Assembly: GCA_018716505.1 (NCBI GenBank)
Contig: DVJW01000010.1
Coordinates: 1-38,604 of the forward strand
Length of the DNA stretch: 38,604 nucleotides
From: Candidatus Faecaligallichristensenella faecipullorum
GTDB taxonomy: Bacteria > Bacillota > Clostridia > Christensenellales > Aristaeellaceae
Direction: 5' to 3'
The position numbers and the translations under genes were made by a program. The notes beneath the pieces were generated by a model. That model was not told the DNA's origin. It saw nothing but the letters and a program-made list of their open reading frames with translations, and did not search any database. This document shows positions 14,786-23,601 of the stretch, one piece after another. Each line of letters begins with the position of its first letter. Position 1 is the first letter of the stretch.

Positions 14786-16387
14786 CTAAAGGGAATCGAT
14801 CAACGCCTCGGCCACCCGGATGCCGTCCACGGCCGCGGACAGGATGCCCCCCGCGTAACCCGCGCCCTCGCCGCAGGGGAAGAGCCCGCGCAGTTGGGAT
14901 TGACATCCATCGTCCCGCAAAATGCGCAGGGGAGAGGAAGAGCGGGTTTCCACCCCGGTCAACAGGGCGTCCGGATGGGCGAAGCCCTTGAGCCGCCGGT
15001 CAAAGATGTCCAACGCGCTGCGCATGGACTCCACCACATGGCCGGGCAGGCAGTCCGAAAGGTTGGCATAGCGCACCCCGGGCCGGTAGCTGGGCGCGAT
15101 ATCCCCGGGCCCCTGGGAGGCGCGGTTTTTTAAGAAATCTTCGGCCCGTTGGGCGGGCGCGCGGTTGTCCCCGCCGCCCAACAGAAAGGCCGCCCGCTCC
15201 CAGTGCTGTTGGAACCGAACCCCGGCCAGCGGGTCGTCTCCGCCGAAGTCCCCGGGCCCAACGCCCACCAGCAGCGCGCTGTTGGCATTTTCCCCATCCC
15301 GGGCAAAGGCGCTCATGCCGTTGGTCACCACGCTGCCCGGCTCCGAAGCCGAGGCCACCACCGAACCGCCCGGGCACATGCAGAAGGTGTACACCGACCG
15401 GCCGGTGGGCAGATGGCAGGACAACTTGTAGTCCGCCGCGCCCAGGGCCGGATGGCCCGCCGCCGCGCCGTATTGGCTATGGTCGATCATGCGCTGGCGG
15501 TGCTCGATGCGCGCGCCGATGGAGAACGCCTTCTGAATCATGGGTACCCGCAAGTCATACAGCATTTCAAAGGTATCCCGGGCGCTGTGGCCGATGGCCA
15601 GCAGAATTTGCCCGGTACAGATTTCCATTTGCCCACCGGACTCATTTTGGACGATCGCGCCCTGAACCCGGCCGTCCTCGGCAAGGATTTTTTCCAGACG
15701 GTGGCGAAAGAGCACCCTTCCGCCCAGGGATTCGATCTGTTCGCGGATGGAGCGCACCACCCCCGGCAGACGGTCGGTTCCGATGTGGGGCTTGGCCAGA
15801 TATAAGATCTCCTCAGGCGCGCCGTGCTGATGGAGCACGTTCAACACCCGGGCGCAGCGCTTGTCCCCGATGCCGGTGGTCAGCTTGCCGTCCGAAAACG
15901 CGCCCGCCCCGCCCTCGCCAAATTGAACGTTGGAATCCGGATCCAATTGCCCGCCGGACCAGTAGGTCTCCACGTCCCGGCTTCGGCTGTCCACATCCTT
16001 GCCGCGCTCCAGCACGATGGGGTTGAGTCCGGCTTGGGCCAAGGTCAGCGCCGCGAATAAGCCGGCCGGCCCCAAGCCCACCACCAGCGGGGCATTGGGG
16101 GGCAGATGTTTGGGAAGCGGCGGCTGGCAGGGCGCTTCAGGGGCGGAAAGCGCGGCCTGGACGCCCTTGGGCAGGCGCTTCAGCACCTGATCCTCCGAAC
16201 CATTCAGGGAAAGCTCCATGGCCATGACAAAGTGGACGTCCCCCTTGTCCCGGGCGTCCACGGATTTTTTGACCACCCGCATTTGGTCAATCCGCCCGGC
16301 GGGAATTTTGAGTTTTGAGGCGGCCAAAAGCCTTAAAGCGGCCTCATCGGCCCCCAGCGGCACCTTTAAATTGCTCAATCGAATCAT
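14786..16387 (-). CDS. FAD-dependent dehydrogenase of the COG2509 type
   Basis: 533 aa. An N-terminal region of about 95 residues (MIRLSNLKVPLGADEAAL...) precedes the FAD motif LVVGLGPAGLFAALTLAQAG. Then comes the family-specific stretch VQFGEGGAGAFSDGKLTTG, and near the end LFPCGEGAGYAGGILSAAVDG. Length and order match this widespread but functionally unassigned family. AGGAG lies seven bases before the ATG. It sits 16 bases after the preceding HI0933-type gene and 44 bases before the amidase, so the genes are probably cotranscribed. No substrate can be assigned. Confidence 0.88.
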   Translation of the reverse strand: MIRLSNLKVPLGADEAALRLLAASKLKIPAGRIDQMRVVKKSVDARDKGDVHFVMAMELSLNGSEDQVLKRLPKGVQAALSAPEAPCQPPLPKHLPPNAPLVVGLGPAGLFAALTLAQAGLNPIVLERGKDVDSRSRDVETYWSGGQLDPDSNVQFGEGGAGAFSDGKLTTGIGDKRCARVLNVLHQHGAPEEILYLAKPHIGTDRLPGVVRSIREQIESLGGRVLFRHRLEKILAEDGRVQGAIVQNESGGQMEICTGQILLAIGHSARDTFEMLYDLRVPMIQKAFSIGARIEHRQRMIDHSQYGAAAGHPALGAADYKLSCHLPTGRSVYTFCMCPGGSVVASASEPGSVVTNGMSAFARDGENANSALLVGVGPGDFGGDDPLAGVRFQQHWERAAFLLGGGDNRAPAQRAEDFLKNRASQGPGDIAPSYRPGVRYANLSDCLPGHVVESMRSALDIFDRRLKGFAHPDALLTGVETRSSSPLRILRDDGCQSQLRGLFPCGEGAGYAGGILSAAVDGIRVAEALIDSL

Positions 16388-16402
16388 GAAAAGCTCCTGT
16401 CT

Positions 16403-17650
16403 TTATAATGAATCACACGCGCTTTGGGCGGCCAAGAGCCCGGAAGCCCAGGCCCATTGCAGGTTAAAGCCCCCACAATCGCCGTCGATATCCAGCACTT
16501 CGCCCGCGCAGTACAGGCCGGGCAGCAGCCTGGATTCCAAAGTTTTGGCATCAAAGGCCCGCACATCCAGGCCGCCCGCGGTCACCTGAGCCTGGGCAAA
16601 GCCCTGCACCCCCACGACGGGTATCCGCCAATCGGTCATCAGATGCGCCAGGGCGCGCAGCTCTTTATCGCTCAAACTGGAGCAAGGGCGGCTGAAGGGC
16701 TGGCCCCCGCTGAACTTGACCAAGGTTTGCCCCAGGCGTTTGTTGAGCCAACCGGTGAGAAAATCCTGAAGCGTCCGCTGACCCAACGTCCGGGCCCGGG
16801 CCTTAAGCCGCTGGTAGGTGGTATGAAAATCCTCCGGCCAGATGCCCAAAGAGACCTCCACCATGGGCGGACGCTTTTGCTGAAAGGCCAGACTGGCCCA
16901 TCGGGAGAGCTGCAAAACCGGGGGACCGGACAGCCCGTAGTCGGTAAACAGCACCTCGCCCATTTCGGTGCGCCGGTTTTCGCCGTCCACCCAAATGGAG
17001 ATTTCGCCCTCGTACTTGATGCCCTTGAGGGCGCGCACCGCCTCGGGCGGGGTCTTGAGTTGAACCAGGGCGGGAAAGCATTTGGCGACCGGATGGCCCA
17101 GCGCCTTTAAAATGGAAAGCCCGGAGACATCGCCGCCCAGATTGGGCGCGGTCTGGCCGCCCGGAGCCCAGATGACCCGCTGGGCAAAAACCTTTTCGCC
17201 CCCCTGCAAGCGCAGTTCAAATCCGTGCCGGATGGGATTTAATCCCTGCACGCCGGCCTCGCATTTTTCCTGCACGCCCAACGCCTCCAGTTCCAGGCGC
17301 AACACATCCAACACCGATGAGGCCTGATCGCTGGTGGGGTAGACCTTGCCCTGGGCCTCTTCCTTGGTCATCAGGCCCAGGCCTTCAAAAATTTTCCGCA
17401 CCGTTTCAGGGGGGAAGGCCGACATGGCCGGGCGCATAAAGACCACGTCCGCCCCGTGATAGCGCCAAGGTTCCGGGTTCATGTTGGTCAAATTGCACCG
17501 GCCATTTCCGGTGGCGGCCAGTTTTTTCCCCACCCGATTCTGTTTCTCCAACACCACGACTTTTCCTGGACCCAGCCGTTTTCCGGCCGAAAGCGCGGCC
17601 ATCAGGCCCGAAGCTCCGCCGCCCACCACCGCGATATCAATTGGTTTCAT
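16403..17650 (-). CDS. HI0933/YhiN-family flavoprotein (aminoacetone oxidase family)
   Basis: 415 aa. The FAD motif is IAVVGGGASGLMAALSAG, followed by the hallmark VGKKLAATGNGRCNLTN. The Tyr/His segment around residue 70 and a C-terminal GLYCAGEVLDIDGDCGGFN loop are also typical. The family is often annotated as aminoacetone oxidase-like or YhiN, but the physiological reaction is not settled. GGGAG lies six bases before the ATG, which is inside the last codons of the binding-protein gene (14-base overlap). Two unrelated flavoprotein families in tandem between a binding protein and an amidase is an uncommon grouping. Confidence 0.9.
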   Translation of the reverse strand: MKPIDIAVVGGGASGLMAALSAGKRLGPGKVVVLEKQNRVGKKLAATGNGRCNLTNMNPEPWRYHGADVVFMRPAMSAFPPETVRKIFEGLGLMTKEEAQGKVYPTSDQASSVLDVLRLELEALGVQEKCEAGVQGLNPIRHGFELRLQGGEKVFAQRVIWAPGGQTAPNLGGDVSGLSILKALGHPVAKCFPALVQLKTPPEAVRALKGIKYEGEISIWVDGENRRTEMGEVLFTDYGLSGPPVLQLSRWASLAFQQKRPPMVEVSLGIWPEDFHTTYQRLKARARTLGQRTLQDFLTGWLNKRLGQTLVKFSGGQPFSRPCSSLSDKELRALAHLMTDWRIPVVGVQGFAQAQVTAGGLDVRAFDAKTLESRLLPGLYCAGEVLDIDGDCGGFNLQWAWASGLLAAQSACDSL

Positions 17651-19250
17651 TTTCTGCTCCCGTATCCAAATAGAGTTGTCCGGTGGTGACCAGCCGGGCC
17701 AGCAGGTTCATGCCGCTAAGTTGGCGGAGGGGCTGCTCGGGATCCATCGGATAACCGGTCAGTTGACCGTTGTGCAGCCGAAAGGGCAGGTAGCATTCGG
17801 CGATCAGCGAAAGCCGGGCTTCCTTGTTGAGCGAGGCCATCAGGCTTTGGGTCAGCGCACGCCGGGAATCCGCCGAGCTGGAGGTGAGCAGGTGGTGCAG
17901 CAGTTGACGCTCGCCGGAAGTGAGCAAGCCGCTCTCACGCAGGTGAAGGTATACCGAGAGCGGGCCCCGGCTGCGGTTGCATGGCAGCATTTTCAGAAAT
18001 AGATTGGCCTGCTCCTCGCTGTCGGCCCAAACGGCGCTGATGCCCGCCTGATGGAGGGAGCGCAGCATCACCTGGGCGCAGGCCGACAGATCCTGCGCGC
18101 TTTCGTCCACAAACAGGCGCACTTCAAGTACATTGCCCGTCGCGTCCGCGTAAAATCCCTCGTCATTTTTGGCATAGCCCGCTTCGGCCAGGATATCTTC
18201 GGCATTCACCAGGTCGTAACCCCATGAGGTGAGTTCGGCTAAAAAATCCTCGTCGCTTAAAGAAGAAAACCAGCCCGCCGGAAGGCCGGTGCAATACAGA
18301 TCGCCGCCGCTTACCCCAACGGGGCATTCCAGCAACATGGCTTCCCGGTCCAGGGCGCACCAAATCGCCTGGCGCGCCTGCTGATTCACGCTGCTGTCGA
18401 AATACAAAAGCGGTTGAACTTCATTGGGCGACCAGAGGGTCACGATCTCTTCGTTGCTTTCCTTGAGGCTGGACAGCTGATCCGCGCTCAGGCTCAGCCA
18501 TTCCACGTCAAACGCGCCTTCGCAAGCCAGAGCATAGGCCGACTCCGCGTCACATTTGATCAGGCGAATGGTATCGAACTGGCATTGTTCCGCAAAAATA
18601 TACCGCGGGTTCTTGGCGAGCAGCAGATGTTCTTCCGTCTCTTCTGAAATCTGATAGCCCGAATTGGCAGGCGCCGCTGCGGGCGGTTGAATGGCCTTTA
18701 TGCCGGCTAAAAAGTTCTCATCCAGAGGATAGACGCCTTCCACCGGGTCAAAGCTGCGTTGGGCCAAGAGCGCGTCCATCTCGGCCATACCCTCTTGCCA
18801 ATCCGCGGCGCGCGCCTTGATCCTTTGATCCAGACATGCGGCCAAAAGCGGCTCGGCCGGGGTCTCAAAGCGGATGACCACCTGGTCGTCGGAGGGCGTT
18901 TCCACGGCCGTAATATGCTCCAGCATCGTAGCGTCCTCCAGCATATCCAGATATAGGCTGGCCTTGACGTCCTGGGCGGTCAGCGGGCTTCCATCGGCCC
19001 AGCAAAGTTCGGGTTTGAGGGTAATGGTCAGTTCGTTATCGTTTAATGCGTAGCTTTGGGCCAGCCTCGGTTGATAGCTGGGCTCCGGAAACTGCAACAC
19101 ATCGAACAGCGGCTCGTATAAAAACGGGTCGGCGCTTTCCCCCTCCAGCAAGGGGGCGGTAAGGGTGGTGGATTCCGATTCGGCCTGCGCGCAGAGGGGC
19201 ATCAAACAGACCGTGAGCAGCGCGCACAGCAATTTTTTAAGCATTTTCAT
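17637..19250 (-). CDS. ABC transporter substrate-binding protein, family 5 (peptide type)
   Basis: 537 aa. A signal peptide starts it: Lys-rich n-region (MKMLKKLLCALL), hydrophobic core, and a probable cleavage after CAQA. There is no lipobox in the usual form. The mature part reads like SBP_bac_5: PLFDVLQFPE, LAQSYALNDNELTITLKPEL with WADGSPLTAQDV, and a C-terminal lobe. Such proteins bind oligopeptides or similar ligands, but no permease or ATPase genes are in the window. The start at 19250 is chosen for the GGAG eight bases upstream and the signal peptide it yields; the frame is open a further 24 codons without a site. It is first in the operon. Confidence 0.87.
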   Translation of the reverse strand: MKMLKKLLCALLTVCLMPLCAQAESESTTLTAPLLEGESADPFLYEPLFDVLQFPEPSYQPRLAQSYALNDNELTITLKPELCWADGSPLTAQDVKASLYLDMLEDATMLEHITAVETPSDDQVVIRFETPAEPLLAACLDQRIKARAADWQEGMAEMDALLAQRSFDPVEGVYPLDENFLAGIKAIQPPAAAPANSGYQISEETEEHLLLAKNPRYIFAEQCQFDTIRLIKCDAESAYALACEGAFDVEWLSLSADQLSSLKESNEEIVTLWSPNEVQPLLYFDSSVNQQARQAIWCALDREAMLLECPVGVSGGDLYCTGLPAGWFSSLSDEDFLAELTSWGYDLVNAEDILAEAGYAKNDEGFYADATGNVLEVRLFVDESAQDLSACAQVMLRSLHQAGISAVWADSEEQANLFLKMLPCNRSRGPLSVYLHLRESGLLTSGERQLLHHLLTSSSADSRRALTQSLMASLNKEARLSLIAECYLPFRLHNGQLTGYPMDPEQPLRQLSGMNLLARLVTTGQLYLDTGAENETN

Positions 19251-19284
19251 ACCCAAATCTCCTATATACTGAAATGGATATCCC

Positions 19285-19313
19285 ATTATAGCATAAACTG
19301 GTGGAATTGTCTT
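19285..19313 (-). promoter_or_regulatory. Promoter of the binding protein - flavoprotein - amidase operon
   Basis: On the minus strand there is a -35 AAGACA (19308-19313), a 17-base spacer and a -10 TATAAT (19285-19290) with TGC immediately upstream (extended -10). Confidence 0.7.
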
Positions 19314-19338
19314 GACATTCAATCAGGAAGATTTGGGC

Positions 19339-19379
19339 AAAAAAGGGGCGTCCGAAACGAAAAGCGATTCGGACGCCCC
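19339..19379 (-). terminator. Rho-independent terminator of helD
   Basis: On the minus strand GGGGCGTCCGA (rc of 19369-19379) pairs with TCGGACGCCCC, 11 perfect pairs, loop of 13, followed by TTTTTT. It begins 9 bases beyond the helD stop. Confidence 0.9.
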
Positions 19380-19387
19380 AAAAGAAA

Positions 19388-21496
19388 TTATGAAAGGGAG
19401 GCGGGCGAGATAAACAGCGCCAGGGCATGCAGCGCTCGGGAGCAGGCGGTATACAGCCTGCGCCTTTCAGAGGGGGCGTCTGTGGGCTTATCCCAGACGA
19501 CAGCCACCGCGTCAAACTCCAGGCCCTTCATGAGCTGCAGGCAGCTCACCACCACTTTGCCCCGCTCGTGGGGCACGGCATCCTCATCGGGCTCCAAAAG
19601 AATGGATCCGGCCAGGCGCTTGCTCAGCAGCTGGGCCATCCGGTGGGATGGGGTTACAACGGCCAGAGAACCATGGGCATGGGCGGATAGGAAATCCTTC
19701 AGGGCGTCTTCACTGAAGGGCCCGGAATAAACCGCTTCGCCATCCCGGCCCAAAGGCTCGATTTCATCGCTTTGGATCAGGCCGTTGCAGAACAAGGTGA
19801 TCTGGCGGGTGGAGCGATAGCAGCGATTCAGACGCACCATGGGCGCGGCGGGCTCATCGAACCATTCGCCCCATCGTTCGGGAGCGCAATCTTTGAGGGC
19901 CACGGCGGTGCGCTGGCGCGGGTCTCCCAGCAGGGTGGCATGAGCCTGGGGATAGAGCCGGTGCAAAAAACGCATTTCCAGCGGGGTATAGTCCTGGGCC
20001 TCGTCTATGAGCAAATGCCGGATGGTTTCGTCCGGGCCCACGAACCCCAGCTTCAGCCACAGATAGCTCGCCGGAACCGCGTCTTCCCACCACAAAAGCC
20101 CGGCTTCGGCGTTTTCCCGGGCCGCCCGGGCCAATGCGTCCGGAGCGTCCTTCATACATTCGGCATACAGGCGCAAAGGATCGATTTTCAACGCCCGATT
20201 GACCTGACTGCGCAGGGGATGGAGATGCTGTACCGCGGCCATGCGGGTGGCGGCCTCCAATTCTTTTCCCCGGTAGCGGTCCATGAGTTTTTGCTCATAG
20301 CGGTCCGACAGCGATTTAGCCCGGTCGTCCAACCTGCTCTCCATAGTTTTGCGCATGCGCATCAAGCGGTAGGCCGGGTTGAGCAAGGTAAACTCCTGGG
20401 TATAGAGCCGGATGAGCTCTTCCCGGCTGGCCAGCACGCCGTGTTTGTCGGCCAGATCCTCGAAGGCCGGGCCCATTTGGGTATAGCGGGCCGCGAAACC
20501 GTCCAAAAACGCGATAAATTCCGGGCGGCTCTTGTATTCGATGCTCTCCATGCGCAGCGCATCGCGATCCCGGAGCAATTTTTCCTGTTGGGCAAAAGGG
20601 GTTTCCATCTTTCGGGCCAGCAGCTTTCGCACGATCCGGTACAGGGTTAGGGTCTTGGCGTTTTCTTCGCCCAGCGAGGGCAGGACGGAGGAAATGTATT
20701 CGCTGAAGGCATCGCTGGGCGAAAGGATGACGATGCGCCGGGCGTCCAGGGATTCCCGGTAGCGGTACATGAGATAGGCTGCCCGGTGCATGGCCACTGA
20801 AGTCTTGCCGCAGCCCGCCCCGCCGCACACTGAAAGAAGGTGGACGTTTTCATGGCGGATGGCCGCGTTTTGTTCCTTTTGAATGGTGGAGACGATTTGC
20901 TGCATGGGGCCGGTGGAGGAGGCGCTGAGCAGATCCAACAGCATCTGGTCGTCAATGCTCACATCGGTATCCACATAATATTGCAGCCGTCCGTTCTCAA
21001 AGCGGTATTGCCGTTTCAGGGTCATTGTCCCCACAATTTTGCCCTGGGGACAGTCGTATTCCGCGGGGCCGGGCATGGCGTCATAATAGAGAGACGACAC
21101 CGGGGCCCGCCAATCATGAACCAGCAATTCCCCTCCGGGCGCGGAAAGGCTGTACAGCCCAATGACGATTTTTTCGCTTTGATTCGCCCCGTTTTCCTGA
21201 AAATCCACCCGGGCGAAAAAGGGTTTTAACAGCATTTGTTCTCCGCGCGCCATTCGTTCCCGGGAAAAATCCGCCCGCGCCTGATAGCGGTCGATCTCCG
21301 CGGAAAGCTGCTCGAGATCCCAGGGCGACAGGGCGGTGGGCTTGAGCCGAAGTTCATCCCAAGCATCCGAGATCATCATGCGTATGGTCTCATCCTGAAG
21401 CGAGACGCTGCCCTCCGCGCGCCGGATAACCTCGTAAAGCAGCTGTTGAACCTGGGCCACATAGGCCCGCTCCCGGGCGAGCTCCTGTTGCTCCAT
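19388..21496 (-). CDS. helD: HelD-like UvrD/Rep-family helicase (RNA polymerase recycling factor)
   Basis: 702 aa. HelD is an ATPase that pries stalled RNA polymerase from DNA in Gram-positive bacteria. Seen here: an N-terminal coiled-coil-like segment (1-80), the family stretch LLVHDWRAPVSSLYYD (about 125-140), Walker A CGGAGCGKTSVAMHR (224-238), Walker B LLIDEAQDYTPLEM, and motif MKGLEFDAVAVVWDKP near the end. The length is normal for the family. AAAGGAGG lies seven bases before the ATG. It is a single-gene unit with its own terminator. Confidence 0.9.
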   Translation of the reverse strand: MEQQELARERAYVAQVQQLLYEVIRRAEGSVSLQDETIRMMISDAWDELRLKPTALSPWDLEQLSAEIDRYQARADFSRERMARGEQMLLKPFFARVDFQENGANQSEKIVIGLYSLSAPGGELLVHDWRAPVSSLYYDAMPGPAEYDCPQGKIVGTMTLKRQYRFENGRLQYYVDTDVSIDDQMLLDLLSASSTGPMQQIVSTIQKEQNAAIRHENVHLLSVCGGAGCGKTSVAMHRAAYLMYRYRESLDARRIVILSPSDAFSEYISSVLPSLGEENAKTLTLYRIVRKLLARKMETPFAQQEKLLRDRDALRMESIEYKSRPEFIAFLDGFAARYTQMGPAFEDLADKHGVLASREELIRLYTQEFTLLNPAYRLMRMRKTMESRLDDRAKSLSDRYEQKLMDRYRGKELEAATRMAAVQHLHPLRSQVNRALKIDPLRLYAECMKDAPDALARAARENAEAGLLWWEDAVPASYLWLKLGFVGPDETIRHLLIDEAQDYTPLEMRFLHRLYPQAHATLLGDPRQRTAVALKDCAPERWGEWFDEPAAPMVRLNRCYRSTRQITLFCNGLIQSDEIEPLGRDGEAVYSGPFSEDALKDFLSAHAHGSLAVVTPSHRMAQLLSKRLAGSILLEPDEDAVPHERGKVVVSCLQLMKGLEFDAVAVVWDKPTDAPSERRRLYTACSRALHALALFISPASLS

Positions 21497-21568
21497 TCAG
21501 TTCCCTCCTTTGAACGGTTGGCGTGGGCCGGCGTCGGTGCCGGCCGTCGATTGGTATGGAGATTTTAT

Positions 21569-21574
21569 ATTATA
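21569..21574 (-). promoter_or_regulatory. Possible -10 element for helD
   Basis: On the minus strand a perfect TATAAT lies in an AT-rich tract (TCATATAATATAAAAT) about 75 bases before the helD start. No -35 of quality was seen, so it is tentative. Confidence 0.4.
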
Positions 21575-21618
21575 TGACATTTTCTCGAAAAAGAATAGCC
21601 TGTTTCTGCAACAAAAAG

Positions 21619-21629
21619 TGTGGTATAAT
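21619..21629 (+). promoter_or_regulatory. Extended -10 promoter for the small gene at 21680
   Basis: TGTGGTATAAT contains TATAAT (21624-21629) and an extended TGG. It is identical over 11 bases to the birA and radA promoters. There is no clear -35. Confidence 0.7.
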
Positions 21630-21679
21630 AGCAATAGACCATTCTATTCTGGCCGGAGATGCGAGGCGAGGGATTGAAT

Positions 21680-22087
21680 ATGCGCTGTATTTTAAAATTT
21701 GTGGAAGAAAAGGGCCTGCAACTTGAGTTGGATGGCCGGAAGTTTGGACTTTGCACGGTGGAAGAAGGGCTGGAGGGGGTGGACCTGAAAGAGGGAACGG
21801 TCCGCCTTCAAGGCCAGGTTAAGGCGCTGCATCCGGGAGACTGCGTGGAGCTGGGCGGTTGCCGGCTCATTTATTTGGGCGGTTTGGCCAGGAGCGCGCT
21901 GATTCAAATGGGAAAACTGAAGGCCATTTTGACGTTCAACGTTCAAGCTGAGGCGGAGAGCGCCAAGGCGCTTCAAGCGGACTTTCTGATGATGGGCGGC
22001 GAGGTGTTTGCGCCGGATGGGGAAAAGCGGTTTTGCCTGGAACCCGGCAAGGGGTATTCGGTTTACGACATCATGAATCAAATTTAA
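21680..22087 (+). CDS. Hypothetical protein, unrecognised
   Basis: 135 aa from the ATG at 21680, which follows a GAGGG at about seven bases. An ATG seven codons upstream (21659) abuts a GGAG with no spacing and is less likely. No family is recognised. The protein looks soluble, with no signal peptide or membrane helix. It alternates short beta-like stretches (RCILKFVEEKGLQLELDG, GTVRLQGQVKALHPGDCVEL) with a helical part (AESAKALQADFLMMGG), and ends GKGYSVYDIMNQI. It has its own extended -10 promoter and its own terminator, so it is a single-gene unit. The codon pattern matches its neighbours and reads as a real gene. Confidence 0.75.
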   Translation: MRCILKFVEEKGLQLELDGRKFGLCTVEEGLEGVDLKEGTVRLQGQVKALHPGDCVELGGCRLIYLGGLARSALIQMGKLKAILTFNVQAEAESAKALQADFLMMGGEVFAPDGEKRFCLEPGKGYSVYDIMNQI

Positions 22088-22127
22088 AAAACGCGCTTTG
22101 GAGGCTGAACTTCAAAGCGCGTTTTTT
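22086..22127. terminator. Bidirectional terminator
   Basis: AAAAAACGCGCTTTG (22086-22100) pairs with CAAAGCGCGTTTTTT (22113-22127). The loop is 12 bases, and A and T runs flank it so it works in both directions, between the small plus-strand gene and the minus-strand phosphoesterase. Confidence 0.92.
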
Positions 22128-22132
22128 ATGGG

Positions 22133-23425
22133 CTATTCGTTTAAAGAACCGGTGCTGAGTGCCGAGGTCAGGGTGATCACCGTAATGGTCGGACTGTTGA
22201 ACAGCCGGAATTTGGGCAGCCAGATATCGTCGGTGGCCCCCAGGCCGGGGCTGACGTACACGCTGGTTCCGCCCACGGTGGTTAAGCCCATGACCGAGCT
22301 CTGATCGGGGAACCAGCCATGGCGCGGGGCTTGATCCGCCGGGATGTACAGCGCGCCCACAAAGGGCAGCCGCCATACCCCGCCGCAGTAATGTCCGGCC
22401 AGAACCAGATCCACCGGACGCAGATAGGACTGATTGCCCGAGGCATTGAGCTGCTGGGTGGTGTTGATGTAATCCACGGTGGGTGGATAGTGGGCCAAGG
22501 CAATGTGCACATCCTCCGAGGTCATGGCATTGGCCGCCTCCTGAAGCTGAGTCATCAGGCTCAACCGGTATTCGGTAAAGGGCAATGTGGTCGTTCCATC
22601 TTCTTCCCCGGAGATAACGGACTGCTCTTCGAAGGATTTTTGCTCGGTCAAGATGCGCAGATGGTCGGAAATATTCAGACTCAGCTGATATTCCGGGGTC
22701 AGGTAAAGGACGCCGCTGCCCACCTCGATGCGCTCCGGGGCATCCAGATAGACCGCGCCCCGCTCCTGAGCGCCCAGGACCCAGTCGCTGAGCACCCGCT
22801 CCTCCAAAGTCCCAGGGGTGTCCCGGATTTCGCTGAGCAACGGATTGGGGTCGGAATCCCCGGCGATAAAATATACCGGGCTGTTGGAGGTAAGGCCGTC
22901 CAGGATTTCATATAAGGGCTCGGGATCGCCATTTTTGCCCACCATATCGCCGGACATCAACAACAGGTCGTAGTCCTGGGCGTTGATGGATTTTAAGAGC
23001 GCGCTCTGTTCCGAGCCAAACCGCCGTCCGTGCAGGTCGGAAAGCTGCAAGATGGTATAGCCCTCCAAGTCCTTATTCAGGCCCACCACCGAGACCGTGA
23101 TTTCTTCCACCGAAATGGAGGAATTATCCATCAGCAAAAGGGCCAGGCAAAGGATAATTACGGTCAGCAGCACAAAGCCGGGAAAGGTCAGGCGAAGGCG
23201 CTTGGGATTGTGCCATTTGGCCAGGATCGGGCGTTCGCCCCGATTGACGCCCTGCATGTATTCGTCGATATCCTTGAGTTTATCCGGGGCATGCCGGGTG
23301 GCGCGGGAAAGCTTTTTAAAGGCCGAGCGCACAATCAGCACAATCAGCGGCTTGCGCTTGGTTTTCTTTTGTTTTTTCTGAGCGGCCGGCTTTTGTTTCT
23401 TTTTGGGTGTCTTTTGTTCGCTCAT
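22133..23425 (-). CDS. Membrane-anchored metallophosphoesterase with altered metal motifs
   Basis: 430 aa. A very Lys-rich cytoplasmic N-terminus (1-75) is followed by one membrane helix (about 80-99) and then an outward-facing calcineurin-like domain. The first motifs are normal: LSDLHG (Asp130, His132) and MSGDMVG (Asp160). The third motif, normally GNH(D/E), is AGDSDPN, so the metal-bridging Asn and the catalytic His are replaced by Asp190 and Ser191. The fourth motif keeps His312 in ALAHYPP. The last, normally GHxHGG, is GHYCGG, with Cys347 replacing the second His. The fold looks intact but ordinary phosphoesterase chemistry is doubtful. The closest named type would be YkuE-like. The start has a weak AAAGG site. 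Confidence 0.85.
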   Translation of the reverse strand: MSEQKTPKKKQKPAAQKKQKKTKRKPLIVLIVRSAFKKLSRATRHAPDKLKDIDEYMQGVNRGERPILAKWHNPKRLRLTFPGFVLLTVIILCLALLLMDNSSISVEEITVSVVGLNKDLEGYTILQLSDLHGRRFGSEQSALLKSINAQDYDLLLMSGDMVGKNGDPEPLYEILDGLTSNSPVYFIAGDSDPNPLLSEIRDTPGTLEERVLSDWVLGAQERGAVYLDAPERIEVGSGVLYLTPEYQLSLNISDHLRILTEQKSFEEQSVISGEEDGTTTLPFTEYRLSLMTQLQEAANAMTSEDVHIALAHYPPTVDYINTTQQLNASGNQSYLRPVDLVLAGHYCGGVWRLPFVGALYIPADQAPRHGWFPDQSSVMGLTTVGGTSVYVSPGLGATDDIWLPKFRLFNSPTITVITLTSALSTGSLNE

Positions 23426-23559
23426 GATTCAGCGCCTTTCCAATGCCGAAGGCAGAACCAGGCGGCGCGCTGAAAAGGGACGTGCCTGGAGCCCAGGGCG
23501 GTTTTATGGGAATATTTCTATTATAAAGGCTGTATCCGGATTCGGCAAGCGCGGGTTTC

Positions 23560-23570
23560 TGTGGTATAAT
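23560..23570 (+). promoter_or_regulatory. Extended -10 promoter of radA
   Basis: TGTGGTATAAT has TATAAT at 23565-23570 and an extended TGG, the same 11-mer as upstream of birA and of the gene at 21680. Transcription would begin about 14 bases before the GGAGGAG ribosome site. Confidence 0.7.
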
Positions 23571-23601
23571 GAAAAAAATGAGGATTTTCTGGAGGAGAAA
23601 C

